Origin: Pezizomycotina sp. ARF18
Taxonomy: Eukaryota; Ascomycota
NCBI GenBank assembly: GCA_002224055.1
Contig: AZLU01000010.1
Coordinates: 165,457 to 229,456, forward strand
DNA length: 64,000 nt
Reading direction: 5' to 3'
Position numbers and translations under genes: made by a program
In this document: one piece after another, positions 23,128 to 33,916 of the stretch
How the letters are laid out: the number at the start of each line of letters is the position of its first letter
Position numbering within the stretch: position 1 is the first letter of the stretch
Notes under the pieces: model-generated
What the model saw: the letters and a program-made list of their open reading frames with translations, nothing else
What the model was told of the DNA's origin: nothing
Database searches by the model: none

Positions 23128-23215
23128 TCGATTTTCCTCTTGATTTTCAGTTGAAACCCTTTATGTAATGTAAATTACCGATATTTCGAACAGGTTTCGC
23201 CATTTTAAATGTTGG
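23128..23215. repeat. Duplicated spacer block (P5-P6 copy)
   Basis: Partner of 21731-21820. It contains GTTGAAACCC, GTAAATTACCGATATTTCG and CAGGTTTCG. Confidence 0.55.
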
Positions 23216-23294
23216 TCTAAGAGCACATCTTTGAACTAATTTAGCTGGTATAGGTCCATGCATAGAAAGTTGTGCAATAATGACAATAACCTAT

Positions 23295-23338
23295 CAAGAT
23301 AGAGCATCCAAATGAACGGAAGTCCAAATCCTGTTGCC
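23295..23338. repeat. Duplicated spacer block shared with 25067-25110
   Basis: GATAGAGCATCCAAATGAAC here and GATAGACTGCCCAATTGAAC at 25071 start two related stretches of about 44 bp. Each lies about 500-660 bp upstream of a family-member start (P5, P6), extending the homology beyond the last gene. Confidence 0.5.
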
Positions 23339-23767
23339 GCGGGTATGGATTTTAAAGAATTGCAACATGATGGCGTAAGTGCCTATGACATATATAACGA
23401 GAGGTTCGAGTTCACCACTGTTATAATTTCTGTCTTATCTCTTACCAAGAACTTGTATCTGTAGGAAGAAATTGACCAATCGGTAAAAGTACCTCGCGTG
23501 ACAATTCTAAATACCAGTAAAATTAAAATGTCTGATTAACACGAGGAAAGGATACTGTCTAGATCTTTTATTGAGCGCAATACTAATTGCTTTGAATTCG
23601 TATACTCTGGTACTCCTCGAGGTACTGAACACCTCTACTAAGTGCACTTCATTTCACACCCCATATATCACCTCTAATTCTTCTTCAATGCGTACGCCGC
23701 CCTTATTTTCAGCTCAGTCGCAGTCACGCAAGATTTCGGGCTACTTTATTAAAAGCGCCTAACGTAT

Positions 23768-23836
23768 TGCTACCTAAGCAATTTAGTAATGAAGAATAAT
23801 ATTACACATTTATCAAAAATTTGCTACTAAACGTGA
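23768..23836. repeat. Duplicated 3' spacer block (P6 copy)
   Basis: Partner of 20696-20751, about 70 bp downstream of the P6 stop. Confidence 0.5.
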
Positions 23837-23902
23837 TCGCCTAATAGAAATAGCTGGCTAAGCAGAAGCACTAAAATAGCCACAGTTCCTTTGCTCAGTC
23901 TG

Positions 23903-24405
23903 TCAGTACATAGCCGTTAAGTGGGCTATTTGCTCTTCATCAGCAGAATCGAAAGCGCGAGGATAACCCTGTGGCTCTGGGAGGGCCCACTTCACAATCT
24001 CACAGTTGTGAAGCATCTTCTACGGGTCTTCTTTGCAATGCAGGAGATCGGCGAGACTGTTAACGTTGCGAATTCCCAACGTCATGTATATGAACCTGAG
24101 TACTCTTCTCACTTTCCATTGCTGCTGCGGTCATTGTTGTCAAGATCGTCCAAAATCGTACTCACCTCTTGATCGCAATATGAATAAGCACACTGGACGT
24201 AATAATCGACCTCGAATGGACCATCGATATTTATATCTGAGCCCTTTCGGACCAACGGCCGACAGCATGTTCTTCGGCGATCCACTCTTTAGGGCACGGG
24301 CAATCTTCCTCATAATGCGGAACTCTCTTCGCGGTGACCCACGCGCTTTTATGGCGTCCGCTCTGGCACGCGCAGGCAAAATAAAGAGCGTAATGGCAGC
24401 ACATC
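23903..24405 (-). CDS. P6: small Cys-rich protein, tandem family member 6
   Basis: The start at 24405 reads MCCHYALYFACACQSGRHKS, then AWVTAKRVP, a CPCPKE pair and EHAVGRWSE. A first shift near 24235 leads to YYVQCAYSYC, where the middle Cys of C-x-C-x2-C is Tyr. A second near 24130 leads to QWKVRRVLRFIYMTLGIRN and VNSLADL, and a third leads to the family ending PQGYPRAFDSADEEQ with a stop at 23903. The reading is about 165 residues. It is a member of the P4-P6 subgroup and first in the direction of transcription. Whether it still encodes a protein depends on whether the shifts are sequencing errors. Confidence 0.58.
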
Positions 24406-24478
24406 GTTAGTGTTATGATGTATTTGAAAGATCCAAAGTAAAGAGTGGGTGTTTTTTTTTTCTTTTCTTATTGGAATG

Positions 24479-24509
<31 letters not shown>

Positions 24510-25324
24510 ATATAGGCAACTCCGTATTTTTAAGGCTCTAGGTAGTATTCGGAAATGGAAAGCTTGATGAGAGGTATTAAGAGTGATTTCGTCTTGCTCA
24601 AATAGAAGCGGTTGGACCGAGAAGCCACTGATGTTTCCTAAGTTTACGTTTAATAGTAGTCCTCCCTGATGTTTGAAATGTGTATAATAAATTTACCAAA
24701 TTCCGTTCAAAAGGGATTATATAATGGTGCTTCTATATATAAAGACTATCTCGAAAGAATAGTAAGCATGGAATTTTCATATCTCACTGTCCATTTTAAA
24801 CATTGATTCATATTCTTCAATAGCAAGCCTGCATGTAACTTGTGTGTAGATCCCTTCAGATGAATTTTACTAAAATCACTTATTGATGGAAAGAATTGAA
24901 AGGTTTCTGATATCTAAGTTAGAATATAGCCGGAAAGCTGGCTTATTTTCACATGTTGACTTAACATAAGGCATCATAATCGCTTTATTAAATTGTTTCC
25001 TCGCAATTTTCAATGAAAGTATGGATGGCTATGCATATAAGTTCGTATAATTATTCACATAATCATCGAGATAGACTGCCCAATTGAACGTAAGTTCAAA
25101 ATTTGATTGCTATGGACATATGCCGGGAAGAAATAAATTGATACAACGCTTCGAGCTCTCTAGAAAATTTCAAATTGGGAGGTTGTTTCACAATGCAAGG
25201 ATATTTCTACGCCGTCTTATATCTTGGAATTCATCGATAGTAATACCAATTGTTTCTACCTCATATGCTATGATGCCACTTCATATACAGTATATCTCGC
25301 TCCCACTCTCTGTAGACTCGTGCT
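24406..25324. other. Spacer right of the P array
   Basis: It holds a T run (24479-24505) and the duplicated block at 25067-25110. No gene is seen. Confidence 0.45.
24479..24505. repeat. Poly(T) tract, 27 nt
   Basis: Uninterrupted T run 75 bp upstream of the P6 start; possible promoter tract for P6. Confidence 0.9.
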
Positions 25325-26696
25325 CTAGTTCTTCTCCAACGCCGCCTTATTCTTCTCCACCCACTCCTCAAACGCCGTAACCTTCCCTCCAACCTTACCC
25401 AAGTGGCTATCCAGCTCCGCACCGCCATAATACCCATACTCCTGTTCCAACAGCTTCATATTCTCAGCCATCTCATCTTTCACGAAATCCGGCCACTCCA
25501 CCGGAAACCTGCTCTTAAACTCATCCTCGCTAATAGTATTGAGAACACCCTTCCCGCTTCCTCCAGCGACTTTACTAACTATATCAACCGTCTCCTGAGC
25601 CGAATAATACTTCCCCGATACACGCTTCCGAATATTCGAGGATTCTGAGATCGAGTGATGTATTACCAGTATCGTCGACGTCGAAGAGGGAATTGCGCGT
25701 GGGCTTGCAGGGGAGGTTGAGCTGCCATTCTCCGGAGGAGTTTTTCTTGATGGCGAGGGCGGGGATCGCGGTGAAGTTCTGCATATAGATCCGGCGTAGA
25801 ATGCTTACGGGAGGCCGGAGGCGACCAGGTGTTCTTCGACGGCGGCTTTGAGTCAATGGTAAACGTGGAGCTTACCGTTGGTCACTGCGATGTTCATTAG
25901 CTTCGGTGTTTCCTGAAGCACATGCTGAGAAATAAAAGTAGAAAACAGAACTTACGCTTGTTAACATCGGTAAGACCGGACCATATGAAATGCTTCACGC
26001 CTTCCGCCTTTGCGGCATCCACCATAGCATTTCCTTGTTTCGTTTCCGCGTCTTTATTATACTACGTGTAGCTCATCGTATCAGCATCTACAATTCGCTT
26101 TTAACCAAAACACATAAGGTGTATAAACCGCGCACGTGGGATTCATACCGTATCCCAATAATTCGTAACGCGAAAACAAAATCGGCGCCCTTAAATGCCG
26201 CGCTACAGTCTCTGGTTCGCTGAATTGGCCTACGAACACCAAAAACACGTTAGAATTGGATTCCAAATTCATATCCATTTATTACCAAAACATGAGAAAG
26301 GGTAGCTCTTACTTCGACAACCTCGACGCCCTTCTCCTTCAATACTCCGCCGCAGGCTTCTTCGAGTCTCTGGTAACACCCTGTTTACGGTTCGCGGTCA
26401 GTTAAATTTACCGGAAGACATTTCTGGGCTGTGAACAATGCAGTCTATACCCTAATCTTGAACGTCGCCCTAAGCTCAGGATCCGCGAGGACGGCTTTGA
26501 TATGGAACCGCCCTGGTTACCTATTTTCGAATATCAATAACGAAGAATCAGCAATTGCAAAGAGCGTAAGAGCACGAGATAAATATCTCCCTCCAAGACA
26601 TTGCAATTGCGAGAGTGAGGAGATTGAAAGGTCATAATGATATTCAGGTTCGTTAAACTTACCGGTAGCGCCAGTGACAACGAGCAGCTTCGACAT
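25325..26696 (-). CDS. NmrA-like family protein (NAD(P)-binding), copy 1
   Basis: Atypical short-chain dehydrogenase fold; NmrA-like proteins bind NAD(P) and usually act as redox sensors or regulators. The start at 26696 reads MSKLLVVTGATG, the dinucleotide-binding loop, split by an intron after the Gly codon's first base (donor 26662). Next come NQGGSI, ADPELRATFK, VTRDSKKPAAE and LKEKGVEVVE, a further intron, VTNYWDT, an intron, DAAKAEGVKHFIWSGLTDVN, an intron, TNGKLHVYH, AAVEEHLVASG, MQNFTAIPALAIKKNSSGEW, and the C-terminal ENMKLLEQEYGYYGGAELDS and FEEWVEKNKAALEKN, stop at 25325. Intron positions match the copy at 45.1 kb. At least four single- or double-base shifts interrupt the frame. 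Family assignment is firm; the partner is unknown. Confidence 0.8.
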
Positions 26697-27171
26697 TTTG
26701 TGGTTTTGTTGTAGATATTGATCCTTGGGGAAAAACTTCGACTTCTAACAATAACTTTCAATTGATATGTGAATAAGACGATCAACTGTTGAAGAGTATT
26801 AAGCTTCTGAATAACGATCAAAAAAATCTCAGAGGGAAAGAACTCGTCGTTATAACTACATCCCCACCCCTAAAACATCCCAGCTACATCACCATGGATA
26901 GTCTAATAGCCCCGCTCGAACACCCGAAGCATCCAACAATTAACATTGGACAAGCTAGGAGAAAAAGAGCCCCAAATCGTCCCGCTCCCCGCAGCTGCTT
27001 TGAACCCCCATTTCTACCTCTTTCCACGTCTTTTCACGTTTTCTTTCACTCTCGGCATCAGGAACCGGCAGCACGGAGTTCCATGATCATTCCCCCCCGA
27101 TAGATATATTCTCGGTCATCACTTATTTGTCGGCCGATATTTCCGGTCGAGAAATTTTTTTTTTTTTTTAA

Positions 27172-27237
27172 AAAACACCGCACCTGAAAGCCGCGATTTG
27201 TAATATCACCTTCGCGATGCTACTATCGCGGTGTTTT
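27172..27237. repeat. 10-bp inverted repeat, 46-bp centre
   Basis: AAAACACCGC at 27172-27181 is matched by GCGGTGTTTT at 27228-27237. No clear target duplication flanks it. Confidence 0.35.
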
Positions 27238-27314
27238 CGAAGGTATAAAGAAAGCTTCAGTTTTGTAATAGTAGAAAATAAGACATTCAAGTACGTACAA
27301 TCGAAAGTAAAATA

Positions 27315-27338
27315 TCCGTTCGAAAAAGCTCGAACGGA
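27315..27338. terminator. 9-bp hairpin downstream of the deacetylase gene
   Basis: TCCGTTCGA, six bases (AAAAGC), then TCGAACGGA. It lies about 225 bp past the stop of the minus-strand deacetylase gene, so it may sit in the 3' untranslated region. A role in 3' end formation is only a guess. Confidence 0.25.
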
Positions 27339-27560
27339 GAAAGGAAATAAAAGAAATAACGAATCGAAAGCACTCGATTTCTAATTTTCTGCAAAAATAT
27401 TGTATTTGCAATCGCGCGAGTATTCGGCGCTCGGAGGAATACCAACACAAACGACTAGAACGAACATCTAAACCGGCGAAAGATTCACACGAACCCGTCT
27501 CAAAAAAAAAAAAGTTCGGAACATACAACCACGACAACCGATTTTTCTTACTTTTACAAA

Positions 27561-29998
27561 TCAACATCTCCACGGCAGCCTAATGATGGCCCCCACGCCT
27601 CCTATGCTTAGGCCATGCTGGTGTCCTCTCCGCTTAACCTTGGCAGGACTGTTGCCCTGTCCCGCCGTGGCACTGATTGTGCTCGTGTTAGCATCAGCCG
27701 CCGTGCTACCATCGCCTGCTCCAGCAGCAGCGGCATCGGACTGCGGCAACGCCGGTGCAGCAGTGGGAATCATAGCATTAGACGACGCAGAAGCGGTTGT
27801 GGTATCTCCGCTACCGCCGGCGCCCACAATAGTGGACGATGAACCACCGGCGGCAGCGAAAGATCCGGAAGATCCTCCGGCTAGAGCAGCGGAAGAAGCT
27901 CCCGCTGCGACGCTGGCCGCCTTGGAGGCGCTGGATGTCTTGCTAGAAGACGAAGAGGAAGACGAGGAAGATTTCGGTGGCGGACCGCTACGAAATTAAT
28001 CGTTAGACCACGCCTCATATAAAAACGGCCAAAAAACAAGAAGGGAAAAGAGAAGTGGAATGGGAAATGGAGTTCTTACGTAGCGTTCACCTTAACCTGA
28101 CTTGACAGCGTAAACGTAACCGGTCCTTTACTAATATCCGTCCAAATAGTCCAAGGATCCTTCCCGACAACCTCCTTAAACCCACCCGCCTTCAAGCTCG
28201 CGCTCGTAACACCCGTTGTGGGTACAGTAACGGAATCAACTCCTTACACCCACTATTCCCACTAACCGTAACACCCGTAATCGCCGTTCCAGCGCCGTTC
28301 ATGACGTAGCTCATCGTATAATTACACTGATTGCGAGCGTACCGGGACGCAAACATGGCGCTGATGTCGTCGTGCTTCTTGGTTATGATGGGCCGGTTGA
28401 CGTACTGCACGAACTCGTTGAGGATGCTTTCGGTCCACGCTTGGATGATGGAGTACTGGCCCGAGACGCCGTTGAGGGTTACCATGGGCGCATCGGTGAC
28501 GCGGAGGTTGGCCTGGTGGAACATGTATGGGTCGTGGTAGAGACCTAACAGATTACGGCCGGTGGAGGCGCGCTCGAGGTTGAGTAAGGTGAGGAAGTCA
28601 CCGCTACCGGCGGACGTCTTGACCCATTCCTGCGTGGTACAATCCGCGGAATCGCAGTTGAAGTAGATACGCGTACTCCACCGCGGCGTAATCTGGAAGC
28701 CGTCGAAACCGTTAGCAGCCACCGTCGTGAAAAGCGGCCGGTGTCCGTTCTGCTGGTTCATCAGCGGCGGGCGCGTGTTATCGCCGACAGCATTCGTGAG
28801 CCCGAGTTCGAACCAAGCCTTCAGAGCGTCAGCATTGTGCAACCCCGTGATAGCTGGAGGAATTAAACCCTTCGGCGACCAATTCTTCCACGTCGTGAAC
28901 CCGCGAGCGTCGCAAACTGCTGGTTGTACGATATCTCCCTCTTCGCGTCGGCGTAGGTAATCGGATTCTCGCCTTCGTGGGTAAAAGAATGCGAGACGAG
29001 GCGAATTGATCCTTAATCGTAGCGTTCATGAAAAGCGAAGCCAGAGCATCTTTCTTCAAATAAGCCGACGTCCACGCGAAAGTAGTGCTGTTCGGCCAAA
29101 GGTCGTTACCCGTCCCTGGTGGCTTCTGGTACTCAAGGGCGACAACGGGCTGGTCGGCGGTATAATGGCAAGAAAATATCGTCGACTTGCGTGCTCAGTA
29201 GCACCCTACGGTAGGCGGCGAAGATCCCACAGGTACCCCAGTGAGTCCATATGTGGCTAAGATACATACTGACACCACTCCAAGTCGCAAAGGAAGAGAA
29301 GAAAACCATCTGCTCGCGCCCGTCCATCTTGTTGATGACACCTCCGCAGCTTGGGTTCGGGTAATCCGCATTCGTGCCTAGGTTGAGGAAGCAGGTGGTC
29401 GTGCTGGTATCTGAGACCGTAGCAGGATAATGCCACAGTCCCGCCAAACTAACAGTAGGGCTCTTCAACCCCGCAGTGGGGAATTCTGCTGCCGCTACAG
29501 TAGCATCGAGCGTGACGGTCTGGTCCTGGCTGAATCGCAGCATCCACCGAGCGCAACAGATCCGAAAGCAGATCCGGGGTATGCGTTCTGGTGAATCATG
29601 CGGACGCCATACTGCCTCTGATATCCATATATCGTGTTCCACTGCGCGGTCGTCAGAGCCGAATGCCACGTCGCGGTGTCATCGTAGTAGGAAACCAGCT
29701 CTGGACGAGGATCATGCCGTAGTTGCCGCTGGCATCGGTGTTGTTGAGTGCCGGAAGCTGAGCTCCCGCTGGAGGAACGAGCAGGACTTCGTAGGGATAC
29801 CATAGCCGACGAGGAGGAAGTGGCGGTATTGGCGGTCGAACTATCGGGAGATATAATCAGAACGGTGGATTTGATGTTGAAGGGTTGCGCCGTCGTCGTC
29901 GTACTCGTTGCACCATCGGAAAGGGAAGCGAAAAGTAGTAGCGATAAAGCGGCCACGACAACCGCCCGCCGGAGTAGACTTTCTCGCGATAATAACAT
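27561..29998 (-). CDS. agd3: Agd3-like exopolysaccharide N-deacetylase (CE18 type)
   Basis: Agd3 of Aspergillus is a secreted metal-dependent enzyme that removes acetyl groups from galactosaminogalactan, allowing adhesion and biofilm formation. The likely start at 29998 gives MLLSRESLLRRAVVVAALSL, a signal peptide. Then follow STVLIISPDS, NYGMILVQS, TTAQWNTIYGYQRQYGVRM, MVFFSSFATWSGVSMYLSHI, STQVDDIFL (the Asp pair of deacetylase motif 1), an HSFTHE motif of H-S-x-x-H type (motif 2), ITYADAKREISYNQQ, NLLGLYHDPYMFHQANLR, and a long C-terminal domain. An intron of 92 nt (27988-28079, TCTAACG branch) separates the domain from a Ser/Ala/Gly-rich tail of about 140 residues, perhaps a stalk. Four or more frameshifts interrupt it. 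Other genes of the Aspergillus cluster are not nearby. Confidence 0.8.
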
Positions 29999-31340
29999 AT
30001 TCGATTCAATCTCTGCAAGCAAGAATTTTAGCATGATACAGCTTGACAAGCTTTTCACGAATATGCTTCGAAAAAAAGAAAATTTTGTTGCAACTGGCTT
30101 ACCCTTTATAACAGCTCGTCTCGGATAAACTATACGACACTCTCTTTCTCAGTATTTGACCTTGACTAGAGAGGCGAAACCCCCATCCTATGCGAAAACC
30201 ATTGTCGTTGACTTTACCTCATCGTAACACACGAGTACATTCGCTTGCTTTGAGATAGATCTCGAGCCGCTTTTAGGAACCCAGTAGTCAAATATTGATA
30301 TCGTAAACCCGGATAAAGCTTGTGTTCGAGATCTCCGTCCCATCTTTTTCGTTCGTCCTGCCGACGTAAGAGTTAATCTTCGGCCGTTTCTGCTTTGCAT
30401 CGAGGCTTTTAGGAACCCAGTAGTCAAATATTGATATCGTAAACCCGGATAAAGCTTGTGTTCGAGATCTCCGTCCATCTTTTTCGTTCGTCTGCCGACG
30501 TAAGGAGTTAATCTTCGGCCGTTTCTGGCAACCGGTTTTGCCTTGATCGAGGTTGGTTTGCGTGCCGCTTTCGGGTAGAGGGCATGCGACCGGATGTGGC
30601 CATGCGAGAAGATTCGATAATCGGGGATCGCGATAGGAAAGCCCACCAAAAACAAAAAAGAGATACTCGATAGCAGTGCAGAGTACCGCTTGAATCAGGC
30701 TCGTGGCCCTAAAAGCCAATGAACGATTCAGAAAAACTCGGCTATTGAGTTGGAATATTCACACGACCAGGGAATCCGGTTTCATCCCAACTTTTTCAGG
30801 GAAGTTCAGGCGGCGGTTACGCTAGAAGTCTCATAACAAGCCGCTTGGGGTGGGTACAGTCCAATATTGAGGACCGTTTATGTTAGTTGACGAAAGTGAG
30901 TTGAAGCCATCCATGGAGGAGTCTGATGCGGCCGCCAAATACGACTGCTAACGCTCAGAACGAGTAATTCTGACGATGAAACTGCTAAGGGAAGTTAAAG
31001 AGTAGCAATTTCTAGATCCGTAGATTTTCCGCCCAGAACTTTGGAACGGTATCAGATCCGAGAGAACGTGCTGAATAGATCGCTGGAGTCGCCTTAAATG
31101 TTAAATGGATATTATGAAATATAGAATATCGCAATCGTAGTCGGGCTGGAGGAACGAGGTTCCCAGGGAGAGGAAGGGGATAAGCCTAGGAAAAGAAAAA
31201 AAAGGGGGATAGGAAGGGAAGAAAAAGAAGAGAAAAAAAATTTAAAATAAAAAATAAAAGAAAAGGAAGATTTTTAGAGCCGGTGAAATGATGCGTAAAG
31301 GAATCAAGCAGCGATTTGAAGAGTGCTTTTGGTTTCGTTC
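29999..31340. other. Intergenic upstream of the deacetylase
   Basis: No gene. A possible intron acceptor (TTGCTTGCAG, minus strand) lies about 15 bp upstream of the deacetylase ATG, suggesting an intron in its 5' untranslated region. The 136-bp tandem duplication lies in this promoter-side region. An A/G-rich stretch covers 31190-31270. Confidence 0.5.
30269..30552. repeat. Tandem duplication, 136-bp period
   Basis: Copy 1 is 30269-30404 and copy 2 is 30405-30552. Over the first 120 bp the copies are the same except for three one-base length differences: CCC/CC and CC/C in C runs, and G/GG. There is no substitution. Near the 3' end copy 2 has about a dozen extra bases. The duplication is 270 bp upstream of the deacetylase start and could affect its promoter. 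Confidence 0.85.
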
Positions 31341-32954
31341 TTATCGCACAGCCTCAGAAACTTTCAGCTCTGCAGCCGAAACAATAATTTGGCAGGTGCG
31401 ATCTTTTTTTTTTTCATCGCTTGAGAAATGATCCCTTCTTGTCGAGATCAGCTCGCTCCTCTTAGCCATCACCATTGCTTGCGACCGAGGCCCCATCCCC
31501 TCAAGAAATTTTGTCTTAGAATGACCCGTCCTCGTCGAAATCTTCCGGACTGGTGAGATCGTATATATTGCCAAAATCGAAGCCATAAACTCGTCGTCCT
31601 CATCCTCCGTGGAGTTCACTTCCAAGATTTTTAGGACGCCGTCCTGCCAGCAGAAGTCTGACATCCAAGGGTTCTCCTCCAGCCCTTTTCGGCTCTCCTT
31701 CCACAGACCTCGTCCAAAAGACTTCAGACATTCAATGTCGTCCTCGTGATATGTGAATATGGGTAGTGTGTTTGGCAGCGGCTTTCTCTCGAGGAATAGG
31801 AAGTTTTCGTACTGCAGTCCCTCAAACCGCGCGGACGTCAGTCCTTTCAAGTCTCTCTGCATCGTACTAAATACCGGAGCCCAGCTGGACGTAGAAGCGC
31901 TAATGAATTTGTCGAGGGTGATCTGAAATAAGCGGACGGTACTTGGGTTGATCATCAGGCTTAAGGCACTGCTCAAGTGGACACTCTGTTTCAAGTCGCA
32001 GCGATGTAACGTAAAGCTTTCCATGGATGAAACGGGCTTTTTGATCTGGATCGTCGAAAAACGGGGTGAATGTTTGGGGGTCGCCGGGACCCCAACGAAG
32101 GTTCAAACGGTGCACCGATTCCGAAAGAATGATCATTCGCCCAAGTACGAGAGTATCCATTTCAAATTTGCTCCCGTCGCTGTTGCCCTCACTGGTTTGT
32201 AGATAATATCGAGGCACTCGAGTCCGCGAAGAAATCCTGCGACGCCATCGCTCATTGGAAGTGATTCAAGCGGGGGGATACATCACTAGAACCCAGCAGA
32301 AAATGCCGTAGGTCCCCGGGACGAAAAAATCCATTGAGAGAGCGCGTATTGCTAAGCGCAGGATGGGTGGCTACATACCAGAGAATGGAATTGAAAGCTC
32401 GCATAATAACCTCCGTAGCCGCCTCATTACCAAACAGGGTTTGCGGAGTCGGTTTTTATGGTGGCCAACCACGAGCGTATCGAACTCCGAGGCCGGTATC
32501 GCGAATAGCAGCTTGCTGAGTTGTCTTCTAAATCCATCGACAACCCAGGGAATGACTGCCGAAAGTTCCTGACCGCTCGCGCAAAGGGCGTTGCTGTATC
32601 TCCCTTTTCGGAACCCGCCGTTGGGGATTGCAGCATGCCGAGACAGGCACAAATTCGAACGCGGTGCCGCAGCTGAGACTTCGAAAGGGGATATAATTTG
32701 GGCACCGCCTCTTCATAACTAAAGCCAAGAGTGAAAGTTTTAAAGTTCTTAAAAAGAACAGAGGTCGCGAACGCGTTCAGGGTTCCGGTTCACGAGCCGC
32801 AGCTGCTGGAGCGTGAACTTATCAATAAACCGATCTGGATCGAAGACCTCCGTAACCTGCGAAAGACCATTATATAACCCCTAGCACTGTGACGCAAAGG
32901 AAGGCAGGTGTTCACCTCTTTCAGAATATCGTTAGGTAAATCTTCGAACTTCAT
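31341..32954 (-). CDS. F-box protein A of a three-gene family
   Basis: The start at 32954 reads MKFEDLPNDILKE, an F-box first helix; the frame is open further upstream to 33146 but without similarity. A phase-0 intron follows directly (donor GTGAAC, acceptor TTTCGCAG) and leads to VTEVFDPDRFIDKFTLQQLR and LVNR, the rest of an F-box-like fold. The body (ALCASGQELSAVIPWVVDG, ASEFDTLVVGH, LVLGRMIILSESVHRLNLRW, MQRDLKGLTSARFEGLQYEN) looks like leucine-rich repeat material. The shared C-terminal motif is EENPWMSDFCWQDGVLKILE. The open frame runs to 31341. Compared with gene B the natural end may instead be an acidic tail (SPEDFDEDGSF) in the next frame, stopping at 31516. F-box proteins usually select substrates for SCF ubiquitin ligases; the target is unknown. 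Several frameshifts interrupt it. Confidence 0.6.
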
Positions 32955-33916
32955 TTCTGTTTCGATGCCGTTAGAACCGTTTGACCTTTTACGCCGCGAT
33001 TCTGTTCTGTCCTGTCGCGTCTCTTTTGGGATCACCAACGTTTCGCGGCTTCTTATCGATAACGCGGCGGAATCCGGATTTTTCAGGGGGGTCGAAGCCC
33101 TAATGTGCCCAGCTGGAGCCGCAGCCTGCAGGAGCCAGGGCTCCACTCGCTAAACCACAGCGAGCTGCAGACGGGAGTGGACCCCCCACCGCCGTATCCG
33201 GGACGAAAAAAGCTGCGGGGTCTACCGTACTAGTATAATTTGGCGAGGATACCTGCTTATGGAAAGAGTCGACGTCGATTTTTTATGGAAACCGAGACGT
33301 GAGCAGCAGAAAACCCCTAAGCGAGCTTGTTTATTCGATAACAATAACTGCTTCTCTGAGGATAGCTGCTTACTCGCCAGATTGGACGGTAATGTAGATA
33401 CCGAAGGAAAAGGGTAGAAGTCGATATGATGGATCCAACGATGTCAGGGAGAGAGAAACGGTGGAAAGTCGTAGACCCGCGATGCAAATTTTGACGATTG
33501 AGGGCAAGAAAATAAATATACTTAAGTATTTCATTGGCTTCAATTAAGGTGGAGATTTAAATCTTTTTCGGGTGGTAGAGCGGATTCAACCAGGGTAAAA
33601 AAAAAACCCCAAATCATCATAATAGAGCTCAACCCTCCGGGAGTAAGTAGTCTCGCTGGATGCTCATGCCAGCTCTGCTACGCTACGAAGAATGAATAAA
33701 AAAAGAAAGAGGTAGGTGTGTTCATCGAGACTATCCTGGAGAGGGTCTCTAGACTAGCTCAACTGCGAGTATTTAACATTTTACATTTATATTTGCATTT
33801 AACAACCTTTCTGTTTTGGTTTTATTAAGTTTTTAGATGTAGAGGTTATACAGAATGAAAATAACTACAAGAAGCTGTGCCCGCGCCTGCGCTGCTCTAG
33901 CAAAGGATAAGTAGCT
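32955..33916. other. Intergenic between F-box genes A and B
   Basis: No gene seen. Part of the left edge stays open in the frame of gene A, and its true start could lie up to 33146. Confidence 0.4.

Larger units (their letters stand above)
22811..23902. other. Spacer between P5 and P6
   Basis: It holds the hairpin at 22899-22931 and duplicated spacer blocks. No gene is seen; the frame at 23571-23762 (+) is not convincing. Confidence 0.45.
26697..27560. other. Intergenic between NmrA copy 1 and the deacetylase
   Basis: No gene seen. It holds the divided inverted repeat at 27172-27237 and the hairpin at 27315-27338, both 3' of the deacetylase stop. The frame at 26789-27103 (+) is not convincing. 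Confidence 0.45.

Noticed and set aside
27172-27237. Inverted repeat considered as a second foldback element
   Set aside because: Arms are only 10 bp, the centre is long and there is no flanking duplication.
27583-27999. Long + strand frame of 138 residues
   Set aside because: Antisense of the Ser/Ala-rich tail of the deacetylase; its Ala/Pro/acidic composition mirrors the low-complexity coding strand.
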